This document shows positions 1-5,703 of a DNA stretch of 7,807 bases, one piece after another; position 1 is the stretch's first letter, and each line of letters starts with the position of its first letter. The stretch covers positions 1 through 7,807 of the forward strand of contig DDDD01000085.1 in assembly GCA_002335945.1 (NCBI GenBank). Direction: 5' to 3'. A program made the position numbers and the translations under genes. Under the pieces are notes generated by a model. The model saw only the letters and a program-made list of their open reading frames with translations, was not told where the DNA came from and searched no databases. The DNA comes from Porticoccaceae bacterium UBA1989. GTDB taxonomy: Bacteria; Pseudomonadota; Gammaproteobacteria; Pseudomonadales; Porticoccaceae.

Positions 1-2
1 TG

Positions 3-884
3 CTCTGGCCTATTAACGAGCAACAGAGCCTGCAATTACTAGATTTCTTCTGCGACCATTGCCTACCCAATTTTGGACGCTTTCAAGATGCTATGACCCA
101 GCAGGGGGAAAGCCGCTGGAGCCTCTATCATTCGAGAATATCCTTTGCGCTCAACAGTAAAATCCTCAGCCCGATGCAAGTAATCGATGCTGCGCTACGC
201 CGTTACCAAGCGTCTGAACAGTCCCCGGACAACCCTGTAGACCTGGCCCAAATTGAGGGCTTTATTCGCCAGATTTTGGGCTGGCGTGAATATGTACGCG
301 CTGTCTACTGGGCCAATATGCCCAGCTATGCCGAGCGCAATGCACTGGATGCACAGCGAGATTTGCCGGATTATTTTTGGACAGGTAACACCAAGATGGC
401 ATGCATGAAACAGGCTATTGATCAGTCCTTAAATTATGCCTACGCCCATCACATTCAACGACTGATGGTCACCGGTAATTTTGCCATGCTGGCAGGCATT
501 GACCCGACGCAGATGGATCAATGGTATCTGGGTATTTATATTGACGCGATTGAATGGGTAGAAATGCCCAATACCCGTGGTATGAGTCAGTTTGCAGACG
601 GCGGATTAATCGCCACAAAACCCTATGCCGCCAGCGGAAGTTATATCAATAAAATGAGTGACTACTGTAAGGATTGCCATTACAAAGTTAAGGAGCGATT
701 CACCGAACAGGCCTGCCCCTTTAACAGTCTTTACTGGCACTTTATGCAGCGCCACGCTGACAAATTCTCAAGAAACCCGCGCACGGCAATGGCCTATCGC
801 AGCTGGGATAAAATGGACGATGAGGTAAAAAAGGCGCTACTGAGCCGCGCCGAATATTACCTACAAAACATTGAATCTCTTTAA
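3..884 (+). CDS. FeS-containing photolyase/cryptochrome (PhrB-like, probable (6-4) photolyase), C-terminal part
   Basis: Light-driven DNA repair flavoprotein of the iron-sulfur bacterial cryptochrome/photolyase (FeS-BCP) family. The reading frame is open from the window edge, so the gene is cut, not started, here: about 293 residues are present of a family length near 510, and the antenna domain is missing. The ATG at 93 is internal. Visible features are the FAD-domain stretch WSLYHSRISFALN (codons near 117-155) and four Cys codons at 402, 666, 675 and 714. Their spacing (88, 3 and 13 residues) is the same as I recall for the [4Fe-4S] ligands C350, C438, C441 and C454 of Agrobacterium PhrB. 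A YAHHIQRLM stretch follows the first Cys by 15-16 residues, where PhrB has its active-site His. TAA stop at 882. The substrate ((6-4) photoproduct) is inferred from the family; a photoreceptor role is possible. Convergent with the next gene, 76 bases away. Confidence 0.9.
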   Translation, partial: LWPINEQQSLQLLDFFCDHCLPNFGRFQDAMTQQGESRWSLYHSRISFALNSKILSPMQVIDAALRRYQASEQSPDNPVDLAQIEGFIRQILGWREYVRAVYWANMPSYAERNALDAQRDLPDYFWTGNTKMACMKQAIDQSLNYAYAHHIQRLMVTGNFAMLAGIDPTQMDQWYLGIYIDAIEWVEMPNTRGMSQFADGGLIATKPYAASGSYINKMSDYCKDCHYKVKERFTEQACPFNSLYWHFMQRHADKFSRNPRTAMAYRSWDKMDDEVKKALLSRAEYYLQNIESL

Positions 885-960
885 GTAAATAGTTCATGCA
901 TAGCGCATCCCAACGATAGCCTATGGCTAGGGGTCAAAAACCAGATCCAAAAAGACTTTT

Positions 961-2184
961 TCAGGGCTGACTAATATCAATTAGCGCGTCAATAATGGTG
1001 CTGTAATTGGTAAAGAATTCTTGGGAGGTTCCATCGTCAAAGGTAACCGGTGTGGCTATGTCCCCTTCAATTTTAATAATGCCCATCGAATCTAATAACC
1101 CCGCCACAGCGATGCGGAAATCGACGGTACCAAACCAATTAATATATTTTAGAGCGCCCCAATCCTGTTTAGAACCGCCCGTTGAGTGATATTTGGTAAT
1201 ACGGGTAAAGACAATATCATTGGCCCGATCAATAAAAATATATTGACCAAACTTTCCCGATGCATTAAAAATTACTGCCTGGTCATCATGGCGAGAAATC
1301 CACCAGTGCAGGGAATAGCCGCGATCCTGGGCGATGGTGTCACTGTTTAGACTGTCCCATACTTTACTAAAGGTCTCATCGACAAATTGCTTAGGAATAA
1401 TCTGCTCACCATTCCAGTTGCCATCACGCGCAAATAATAAGCCGAACCGCGCATACTGCCGAGCAGTGGTATCCACACAACAGTAGGTGAGTGGATTACC
1501 CGCCCCATCTTGCCAAAGCGTTACGTCGTCCAAACCAATCTTATCGAAAATACGCTCTCTCAATAAGGTATCTGCCGCCACACCTGTGGCCTGCAGCAAG
1601 ATATCCGCCAATAACATTGAGTTGACATTGTTATATTCGAAAATCAGACCCGCTTCTTTTTCCACGCCTACATTACGCGCATAATCGAGATGATCTGCCG
1701 AAAAAAACATATCTTCATGCTCATGATCGGGGAAATCTAGGCCACTGGTCATATTTAATAAATCACGCAGGGTAATGTCTCTGCGTTCATCATTAAAATA
1801 TTCTAGATATAGAGCAACCGGGTCATCAAGGCTGATTATCTCGCCGCGGTCAATGGAAATACCAATCAGTGCGGCGTAAAAACTTTTCGCCATGGACCAG
1901 GAGGTCCCGTAGGAATCTGTGCTGAAGCCATCTGCATAGCGCTCTCCCACCAGCAAGCCGTTCTTAATTAAAACCACGCCCTGGGTTGCAGAGTCCTGAA
2001 AAGATAAATCAAATAATCGATCAATTTTAGTTTGATCTAATTGGGCGTCAGCCGCCGCAATCTCTGACCATTCCTGCGCTGGGTATGCTTCAATATCCTG
2101 CCCCTGAAGATTGACTGACAACAGTGTCAGTAGTAAACCAGTAGCCACATCACTCTTTGATAAAAGCCCCATTTCTTTACTCAT
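961..2184 (-). CDS. Serine hydrolase, beta-lactamase/class C (NylB-like) fold, probably exported
   Basis: 407 residues. The catalytic motifs of the penicillin-binding-protein/beta-lactamase superfamily are visible: SxxK as S97-M-A-K100 (in TSWSMAKSF), YxN as Y184-N-N186, the family stretch TLRDLLNMTSGLDF at 138-151, and a GKFGQ segment at 310-314 where such hydrolases carry the third active-site motif. Residues 13-28 are hydrophobic and followed by QGQD, which looks like a signal peptide, so a periplasmic or envelope location is likely. The start is uncertain: ATG at 2184 has no convincing Shine-Dalgarno, and M5 (ATG at 2172) is also possible. The substrate cannot be told from sequence; relatives include esterases, 6-aminohexanoate-dimer hydrolases and peptidases, and beta-lactamase activity should not be assumed. 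It is divergent from proteorhodopsin and nothing ties it to retinal synthesis. Confidence 0.85.
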   Translation of the reverse strand: MSKEMGLLSKSDVATGLLLTLLSVNLQGQDIEAYPAQEWSEIAAADAQLDQTKIDRLFDLSFQDSATQGVVLIKNGLLVGERYADGFSTDSYGTSWSMAKSFYAALIGISIDRGEIISLDDPVALYLEYFNDERRDITLRDLLNMTSGLDFPDHEHEDMFFSADHLDYARNVGVEKEAGLIFEYNNVNSMLLADILLQATGVAADTLLRERIFDKIGLDDVTLWQDGAGNPLTYCCVDTTARQYARFGLLFARDGNWNGEQIIPKQFVDETFSKVWDSLNSDTIAQDRGYSLHWWISRHDDQAVIFNASGKFGQYIFIDRANDIVFTRITKYHSTGGSKQDWGALKYINWFGTVDFRIAVAGLLDSMGIIKIEGDIATPVTFDDGTSQEFFTNYSTIIDALIDISQP

Positions 2185-2208
2185 TTATTGTTTTTTATTA
2201 GGGCTGAG

Positions 2209-2214
2209 AGTATA
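2209..2214 (-). promoter_or_regulatory. Possible -10 element for the serine hydrolase gene
   Basis: Read on the minus strand this is TATACT, one mismatch from TATAAT, about 25 bases before the ATG at 2184. No good -35 hexamer lies at 16-18 bases (GGTTTA is the best seen), so this is a weak candidate. Confidence 0.25.
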
Positions 2215-2261
2215 TCTCATGCATTGAATTCTAAACCATGACCCTAGTGACAAGATTAAAA

Positions 2262-2290
2262 TCGACCACGACTATCCACAAATTTATAAA
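2262..2290 (+). promoter_or_regulatory. Candidate sigma70 promoter for proteorhodopsin
   Basis: A -35-like TCGACC (2262-2267, 4/6 to TTGACA) is followed after exactly 17 bases by TATAAA (2285-2290, 5/6 to TATAAT), within AT-rich DNA. Transcription would begin near 2297 and give a leader of about 150 bases before the proteorhodopsin ATG. A second TATAAA at 2344-2349 has no -35 partner; if used it would need an activator and would start near 2356, just before the palindrome. Assigned by eye only. Confidence 0.4.
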
Positions 2291-2359
2291 ATTAATTTGC
2301 ACCGCCACGAAAAAGGGTCTAAGTTAAGCCAGCCGGTTTCGCCTATAAACGAGTTGCTG

Positions 2360-2371
2360 GTACAGCTGTAC
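2360..2371. promoter_or_regulatory. Perfect 12-base palindrome in the proteorhodopsin leader
   Basis: GTACAGCTGTAC is its own reverse complement over 12 bases with no spacer. It lies 78 bases upstream of the proteorhodopsin ATG and about 10 bases downstream of the isolated TATAAA at 2344. This shape and position fit an operator for a dimeric regulator. I cannot name the protein; no regulator gene is in the window. Confidence 0.4.
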
Positions 2372-2375
2372 GAGG

Positions 2376-2414
2376 AGTGTCGTATGTGGACTTCTAAACA
2401 AGCATGCTGACACT
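2376..2414 (+). promoter_or_regulatory. Leader hairpin upstream of proteorhodopsin
   Basis: Bases 2376-2387 (AGTGTCGTATGT) pair with 2402-2414 (GCATGCTGACACT): 12 pairs, two of them G-U, with one bulged T at 2408 and a 14-base loop. The 5' arm contains the start codon of the 8-codon ORF and the last two bases of its Shine-Dalgarno; the 3' arm contains its stop. In RNA it would therefore compete with translation of that ORF. No U-tract follows (ACTAATAATAATAAAG), so it is not a normal terminator. Pairing was checked by hand; folding energy was not computed. Confidence 0.4.
2384..2410 (+). CDS. Possible 8-codon leader peptide (MWTSKQAC)
   Basis: ATG at 2384 is preceded by AGGAG at 2373-2377 with a 6-base spacer, a better ribosome site than that of most genes in this window. 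The frame reads MWTSKQAC and stops at TGA 2408-2410, 39 bases before the proteorhodopsin ATG. It lies wholly inside the hairpin at 2376-2414. It has no run of one amino acid as in classical amino-acid attenuators. It could be a regulatory leader ORF or a chance reading frame; only conservation or ribosome profiling would decide. Confidence 0.3.
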   Translation: MWTSKQAC

Positions 2415-2438
2415 AATAATAATAAAGTTTAAAAATGT

Positions 2439-2443
2439 AGGGG
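2439..2443 (+). promoter_or_regulatory. Shine-Dalgarno of proteorhodopsin
   Basis: AGGGG sits 6 bases before the ATG at 2450. An in-frame TAG at 2438-2440 overlaps it, so the protein cannot begin further upstream. This fixes the short N-terminus. Confidence 0.7.
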
Positions 2444-2449
2444 TTACAC

Positions 2450-3139
2450 ATGACTAATAACTTAAGCGCCAGCGATCCAGTTGGCATGTCCTTTTGGTTG
2501 ATATCTATGGCGATGGTCGCCGCGACTGTGTTCTTTCTTATTGAACGCGATCGTGTAAGCGGCAAGTGGAAGACATCTCTGACAGTTGCAGGTCTTGTGA
2601 CCTTGATTGCTGCAGTGCATTACTTCTATATGCGTGATGTATGGGTTGCAACGGGCGAAACTCCAACGGTATATCGCTATATCGATTGGCTGCTCACAGT
2701 GCCACTGCTGATCATCGAATTCTATTTGATCCTATCTGCCATTACTAAAGTACCGGTCGGCGTTTTCTGGCGTTTACTAGCAGGTTCTTTGATTATGCTT
2801 GTTGCTGGTTTTGCCGGCGAAGTAAATCCTGATTACGTAGTCTCTGGCTTCGTTGTTGGTATGCTGGGTTGGATCTGGATTATGTATGAAATCTTTATGG
2901 GTGAAGCGAGCAAGATCAACGCTGCCAGTGGTAATGCCATTGCTCAGAAAGCTTACGGGGCCATGCGTATGCTGGTTACTGTTGGTTGGGCGATCTACCC
3001 ACTCGGTTATGTACTTGGTTACTTTATGGGTGCTACCGACCCAGATACGTTGAACCTTTGGTACAACATAGCTGACCTTTGGAACAAGATTGCGTTTGGT
3101 CTAGTTATTTGGGCCGCTGCAGTAGCTGATTCAGAGTAA
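2450..3139 (+). CDS. Proteorhodopsin, green-absorbing type, light-driven proton pump
   Basis: 229-residue, seven-helix retinal protein of the inner membrane that pumps protons outward in light. Key residues keep a constant offset of 18 from the SAR86 green proteorhodopsin: H57 (=H75), proton acceptor D79 (=D97) in RYIDWLLTVPLL, L87 (=L105, green tuning), proton donor E90 (=E108), and Schiff-base K213 (=K231) in WNKIAFGLVIW. Helices are roughly at 13-31, 44-62, 75-96, 105-123, 130-150, 168-194 and 201-226. Acceptor D and donor E mark a proton pump, not a sodium or chloride pump. The N-terminus starts at the mature-like region (SASDPVGMSFWL), without the cleavable signal of the SAR86 protein. 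Glycine codons are mostly GGT (12 of 19), unlike the GGC-rich crt genes, suggesting high expression. A strong hairpin follows the stop; the retinal-synthesis operon starts 105 bases downstream. Confidence 0.97.
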   Translation: MTNNLSASDPVGMSFWLISMAMVAATVFFLIERDRVSGKWKTSLTVAGLVTLIAAVHYFYMRDVWVATGETPTVYRYIDWLLTVPLLIIEFYLILSAITKVPVGVFWRLLAGSLIMLVAGFAGEVNPDYVVSGFVVGMLGWIWIMYEIFMGEASKINAASGNAIAQKAYGAMRMLVTVGWAIYPLGYVLGYFMGATDPDTLNLWYNIADLWNKIAFGLVIWAAAVADSE

Positions 3140-3159
3140 GTTTGTCTGTTCGAAGTATT

Positions 3160-3186
3160 GGAAGGGCCAGCGGTGCTGGCTCTTCC
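3160..3186 (+). terminator. Strong hairpin between proteorhodopsin and crtE (partial terminator or RNA 3' end)
   Basis: GGAAGGGCCAGC (3160-3171) pairs with GCTGGCTCTTCC (3175-3186): 12 pairs, one of them G-U, with loop GGT. It lies 20 bases after the proteorhodopsin stop. The sequence after it is TCTCTAACATAATAAAA, which lacks an unbroken T-run. It could be a leaky terminator or a stabiliser of the proteorhodopsin mRNA 3' end that allows some read-through into crtE. Confidence 0.6.
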
Positions 3187-3244
3187 TCTCTAACATAATA
3201 AAAATAAGCAGTTAAAAAACTGTCATTTATAAGGGTACGAATCA

Positions 3245-4207
3245 ATGTCCCCAGTAAAAATAATAAGTGGATCCGATTGGCTAGCCGAGCTCAACGCTCT
3301 GTATAAGCGCGAGATGCCACATTCACAAAGTAGCTTGGCTGCAGCTGCCGAGTATCACTTTAAAAATCCCGGTAAATCTTTCCGAGCGCAGTTAGCGCTG
3401 TCTAGCGGCTTTTCGCTAGGTTTAAGTAACACAGATAATTTGCATTGGGCAGCTGCTTGCGAGCTTCTGCACAACGCCTCACTGATTCATGACGACATCA
3501 GTGACGCCAGTACCCACAGACGTGGCCAAGAGAGCATCCATCAACATTTTGGACCTGATATGGCACTCTGTCTGGGTGACTGGATGATCGCCAAAGCCTT
3601 CGAGCTCGGCGCGAGAAACAGCCAACATAGTGGTGTTCTCGTCGCCTTGTTAGCTCAGGCAATGCAGGAAACCTGCAGTGGCCAGATAGCCGATATCACC
3701 CAGCGCCAATGCGCCGAACTCGATGAATGGCAGCGTATTGCCAAAGGTAAAACCGCACCATTATTAATTGCCCCGATTAAAGGCGCCGCGATTGCCGCCG
3801 GCCTGGATGCCGATCTCAAAGGTCTCGAGCATCTTATCGGTCTCTGCGGCTTGGCCTATCAGGGCCGCAACGATATTGACGATATTATTCCGTCCAGCCA
3901 TCGCTCCAGTGATCTCGATGGCCGCAAACCCAATTTAGTTGTCAGTCTGTTTGCCCAGCATGGCGCAGGATCCGAAGAGTTTGTAAGCTGGTATCAATCC
4001 GAAGATACCGAGCAGCTAGTCCATTGGCAGCGCCGCATCGCGTCCAGCGATGTTATTCTGCAAGCCAACCAATCAGTAGATTATTGGCTGTTACAGGCCG
4101 AGCAGCTAGTGAGTTCATTACCCGTTCAATTACAGTCAGTGACCCAGGGGCTAGTGGCCGCCGTAAAACAGAAAACAACAATAAAACGCCAAGGGCAGAT
4201 CGCTTGA
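3245..4207 (+). CDS. crtE: Geranylgeranyl diphosphate synthase (polyprenyl synthase family)
   Basis: 320 residues. Condenses isopentenyl diphosphate with allylic diphosphates to give GGPP, the first committed precursor of the carotenoid branch; cytoplasmic. Motifs: GKSFRA at 43-48 (the GKxxRP site with P replaced by A), first Asp-rich motif D83-D-I-S-D87 followed by THRRG, GQIAD at 146-150, KT at 169-170, and second Asp-rich region RNDIDD with N209-D210-I-D-D213. In the second motif the usual first Asp is Asn. The first motif is the short DDxxD, without the two-residue insert common in bacterial CrtE. Residues before it are small (A78, S79), which fits a GGPP-length or longer product. ATG at 3245 has AAGGG at 3231-3235, spacing 9. 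It is the first gene of the coupled operon; its stop overlaps the crtI start. No clear promoter was found in 3187-3244, so it may depend on read-through. Called CrtE mainly from context; other short polyprenyl synthases are less likely. Confidence 0.9.
   Translation: MSPVKIISGSDWLAELNALYKREMPHSQSSLAAAAEYHFKNPGKSFRAQLALSSGFSLGLSNTDNLHWAAACELLHNASLIHDDISDASTHRRGQESIHQHFGPDMALCLGDWMIAKAFELGARNSQHSGVLVALLAQAMQETCSGQIADITQRQCAELDEWQRIAKGKTAPLLIAPIKGAAIAAGLDADLKGLEHLIGLCGLAYQGRNDIDDIIPSSHRSSDLDGRKPNLVVSLFAQHGAGSEEFVSWYQSEDTEQLVHWQRRIASSDVILQANQSVDYWLLQAEQLVSSLPVQLQSVTQGLVAAVKQKTTIKRQGQIA
4191..4195 (+). promoter_or_regulatory. Shine-Dalgarno that sets the crtI TTG start
   Basis: AAGGG lies inside the end of crtE, 8 bases before TTG at 4204. 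It supports TTG 4204 over the in-frame ATG at 4024, which would add 60 residues of non-homologous sequence that is only crtE read in another frame. Confidence 0.6.
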
Positions 4208-5703
4208 CATCAAAGACATTCGGAGCTGGAAAAACAGTCATTATTATCGGAGCAGGCTTCGCCGGTATAGCAACAGCATTAAGACTCAAAGCTATTGGTT
4301 ACGACGTCACCTTACTGGAGCGTTTAGATAGCCTCGGCGGTCGAGCGCAGGTTTTCGAACGCGGTGGCTATCGCCATGATGCAGGCCCCACCGTTATCAC
4401 CGCCCCCTTTCTGTTTGATGAACTATTTGAACTGTTCGATGAAAAACTCACTGATCATCTCGACTTTGTTCCGCTAGATCCCTTTTACCGTTTTCATTTT
4501 GACGATGGCAGCCAGTTCGATTATCGCGCCAGCATTGAAGACACATTAACTGAGATTCGTCGCTTTAATCCCGACGATGCTGAAGGTTATTTAAAACTGC
4601 TTGAGAAGTCTAAAAAGGTATATGACGTCGGCTTTAAACAGCTGGTTCATCGACCATTTACCCGAGTCTGGGATATGGTTAAACAGATTCCCGCGCTGCT
4701 GATACTCAAATGTTACAGAAGCGTCTCCCAGATGGTGAACAGCCATTTAAAGCATCCGCTGATTCGTCAGGCTTTTTCTATTCACCCCCTATTGGTGGGG
4801 GGAAATCCGTTTAAAACCACGGCTATCTACACCTTGATTCATTATCTCGAGCGTCGCTGGGGTGTGTTTTTCTGTATGGGCGGTACCGGAAAATTGGTTG
4901 AAGAGCTGGGTGCGCTGATGGAACGCCATGGCATTAAAATTCAGCTCAACGCTGACGTCGATGAGATCATTGTTGAAAATAAACGTGCCACTGGTGTGCG
5001 CCTGAGTAATAACCAGGTGATGAATGCCGACCTAGTCGTCTTTGGCGGCGATCCTGAAACCTGTTACAAACACCTTTTACCCCAGAAAAAATTGCGCCTG
5101 CCGAGTATTAAAAAGCAGTACAGCATGGGGCTTTATGTCCTTTATTTTGGCACCAAAAAACTCTATCCCGATGTCGCCCACCACAGCATTTGGATGGGAC
5201 CTCGATTTAAACAGCTGCTTTCGGAAATTTTTGATGCCAAAGAGATGAGCGAAGATTTCTCCCTCTATGTGCATCGCCCCACGGCCACAGACAAAAGCTT
5301 CGCGCCAGAGGGCTGCGAGTCATTTTATGTGCTGTGCCCGGTGCCCAACCTACAGGGTAATGTAGATTGGGAGACCGAAGGCGAGGTACTACGCGACCGC
5401 ATAGTAACGGCCCTCGAAGAGACTATACTGCCAGAACTTTCCTCAGTAATTGAAGAGGTGTTTTGGATGACCCCAGAAGATTTTGCCAAAGATTATCGCT
5501 CCATGCATGGTGCCGGTTTTTCTATCGAACCTAGGCTTACCCAGTCTGCCTGGTTCCGCTTTCACAACCGCGACAGCGCAGTGAACAACCTCTATTTTGT
5601 GGGTGCAGGCACCCATCCCGGCGCCGGTCTTCCCGGCGTTGTCAGCTCAGCCAAGGTAGTAGAAGAACTGCTCACTGGTGTTGAGGTGGGTTCGGGGGGA
5701 TAG
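4204..5703 (+). CDS. crtI: Phytoene desaturase (lycopene-forming)
   Basis: 499 residues from a TTG start; the usual CrtI length is about 490-510. FAD-dependent, membrane-associated enzyme that desaturates phytoene to lycopene. The N-terminal dinucleotide-binding motif VIIIGAGFAG (12-21, GxGxxG) comes within 20 residues of the chosen start, as expected for the family. E39 ends the second strand (VTLLER) and likely binds the ribose. HDAGPTVIT at 58-66 is a CrtI signature, and VGAGTHPGAGLPG at 466-478 is the C-terminal FAD motif. The TTG shares TTGA with the crtE stop (4-base overlap), and the TAG stop abuts the crtB ATG. Desaturation number (four steps, lycopene) is inferred from the neighbouring lycopene cyclase. 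An in-frame ATG at 4024 is rejected because the extra residues match nothing expected. Confidence 0.95.
   Translation: MTSKTFGAGKTVIIIGAGFAGIATALRLKAIGYDVTLLERLDSLGGRAQVFERGGYRHDAGPTVITAPFLFDELFELFDEKLTDHLDFVPLDPFYRFHFDDGSQFDYRASIEDTLTEIRRFNPDDAEGYLKLLEKSKKVYDVGFKQLVHRPFTRVWDMVKQIPALLILKCYRSVSQMVNSHLKHPLIRQAFSIHPLLVGGNPFKTTAIYTLIHYLERRWGVFFCMGGTGKLVEELGALMERHGIKIQLNADVDEIIVENKRATGVRLSNNQVMNADLVVFGGDPETCYKHLLPQKKLRLPSIKKQYSMGLYVLYFGTKKLYPDVAHHSIWMGPRFKQLLSEIFDAKEMSEDFSLYVHRPTATDKSFAPEGCESFYVLCPVPNLQGNVDWETEGEVLRDRIVTALEETILPELSSVIEEVFWMTPEDFAKDYRSMHGAGFSIEPRLTQSAWFRFHNRDSAVNNLYFVGAGTHPGAGLPGVVSSAKVVEELLTGVEVGSGG

Noticed and set aside
917..960. Short inverted repeat TAGCC/GGCTA and AAAAAG/CTTTTT in the convergent gap 885-960
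   Set aside because: Stems of only about 5 pairs, with no U-tract after them on the + strand; too weak to call a terminator for either gene.
1007..1684. Plus-strand open frames inside the serine hydrolase gene
   Set aside because: Low-complexity products without motifs, fully covered by a well-supported gene on the other strand.
2272..2280. DnaA-box-like CTATCCACA
   Set aside because: A single near match (8/9) with no cluster of boxes or origin genes nearby; probably chance.
3209..3222. CAGTT/AACTG inverted repeat upstream of crtE
   Set aside because: Only five pairs with a short A loop; not distinguishable from chance.
3228..3233. TATAAG as a -10 element for crtE
   Set aside because: It would start transcription only about 5 bases before the ATG, overlaps the ribosome site and has no -35 partner.
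4024..4203. In-frame N-terminal extension of crtI from an ATG at 4024
   Set aside because: It reads through crtE in another frame, would put the FAD motif 60 residues too far in, and a better start (TTG 4204 with AAGGG) exists.
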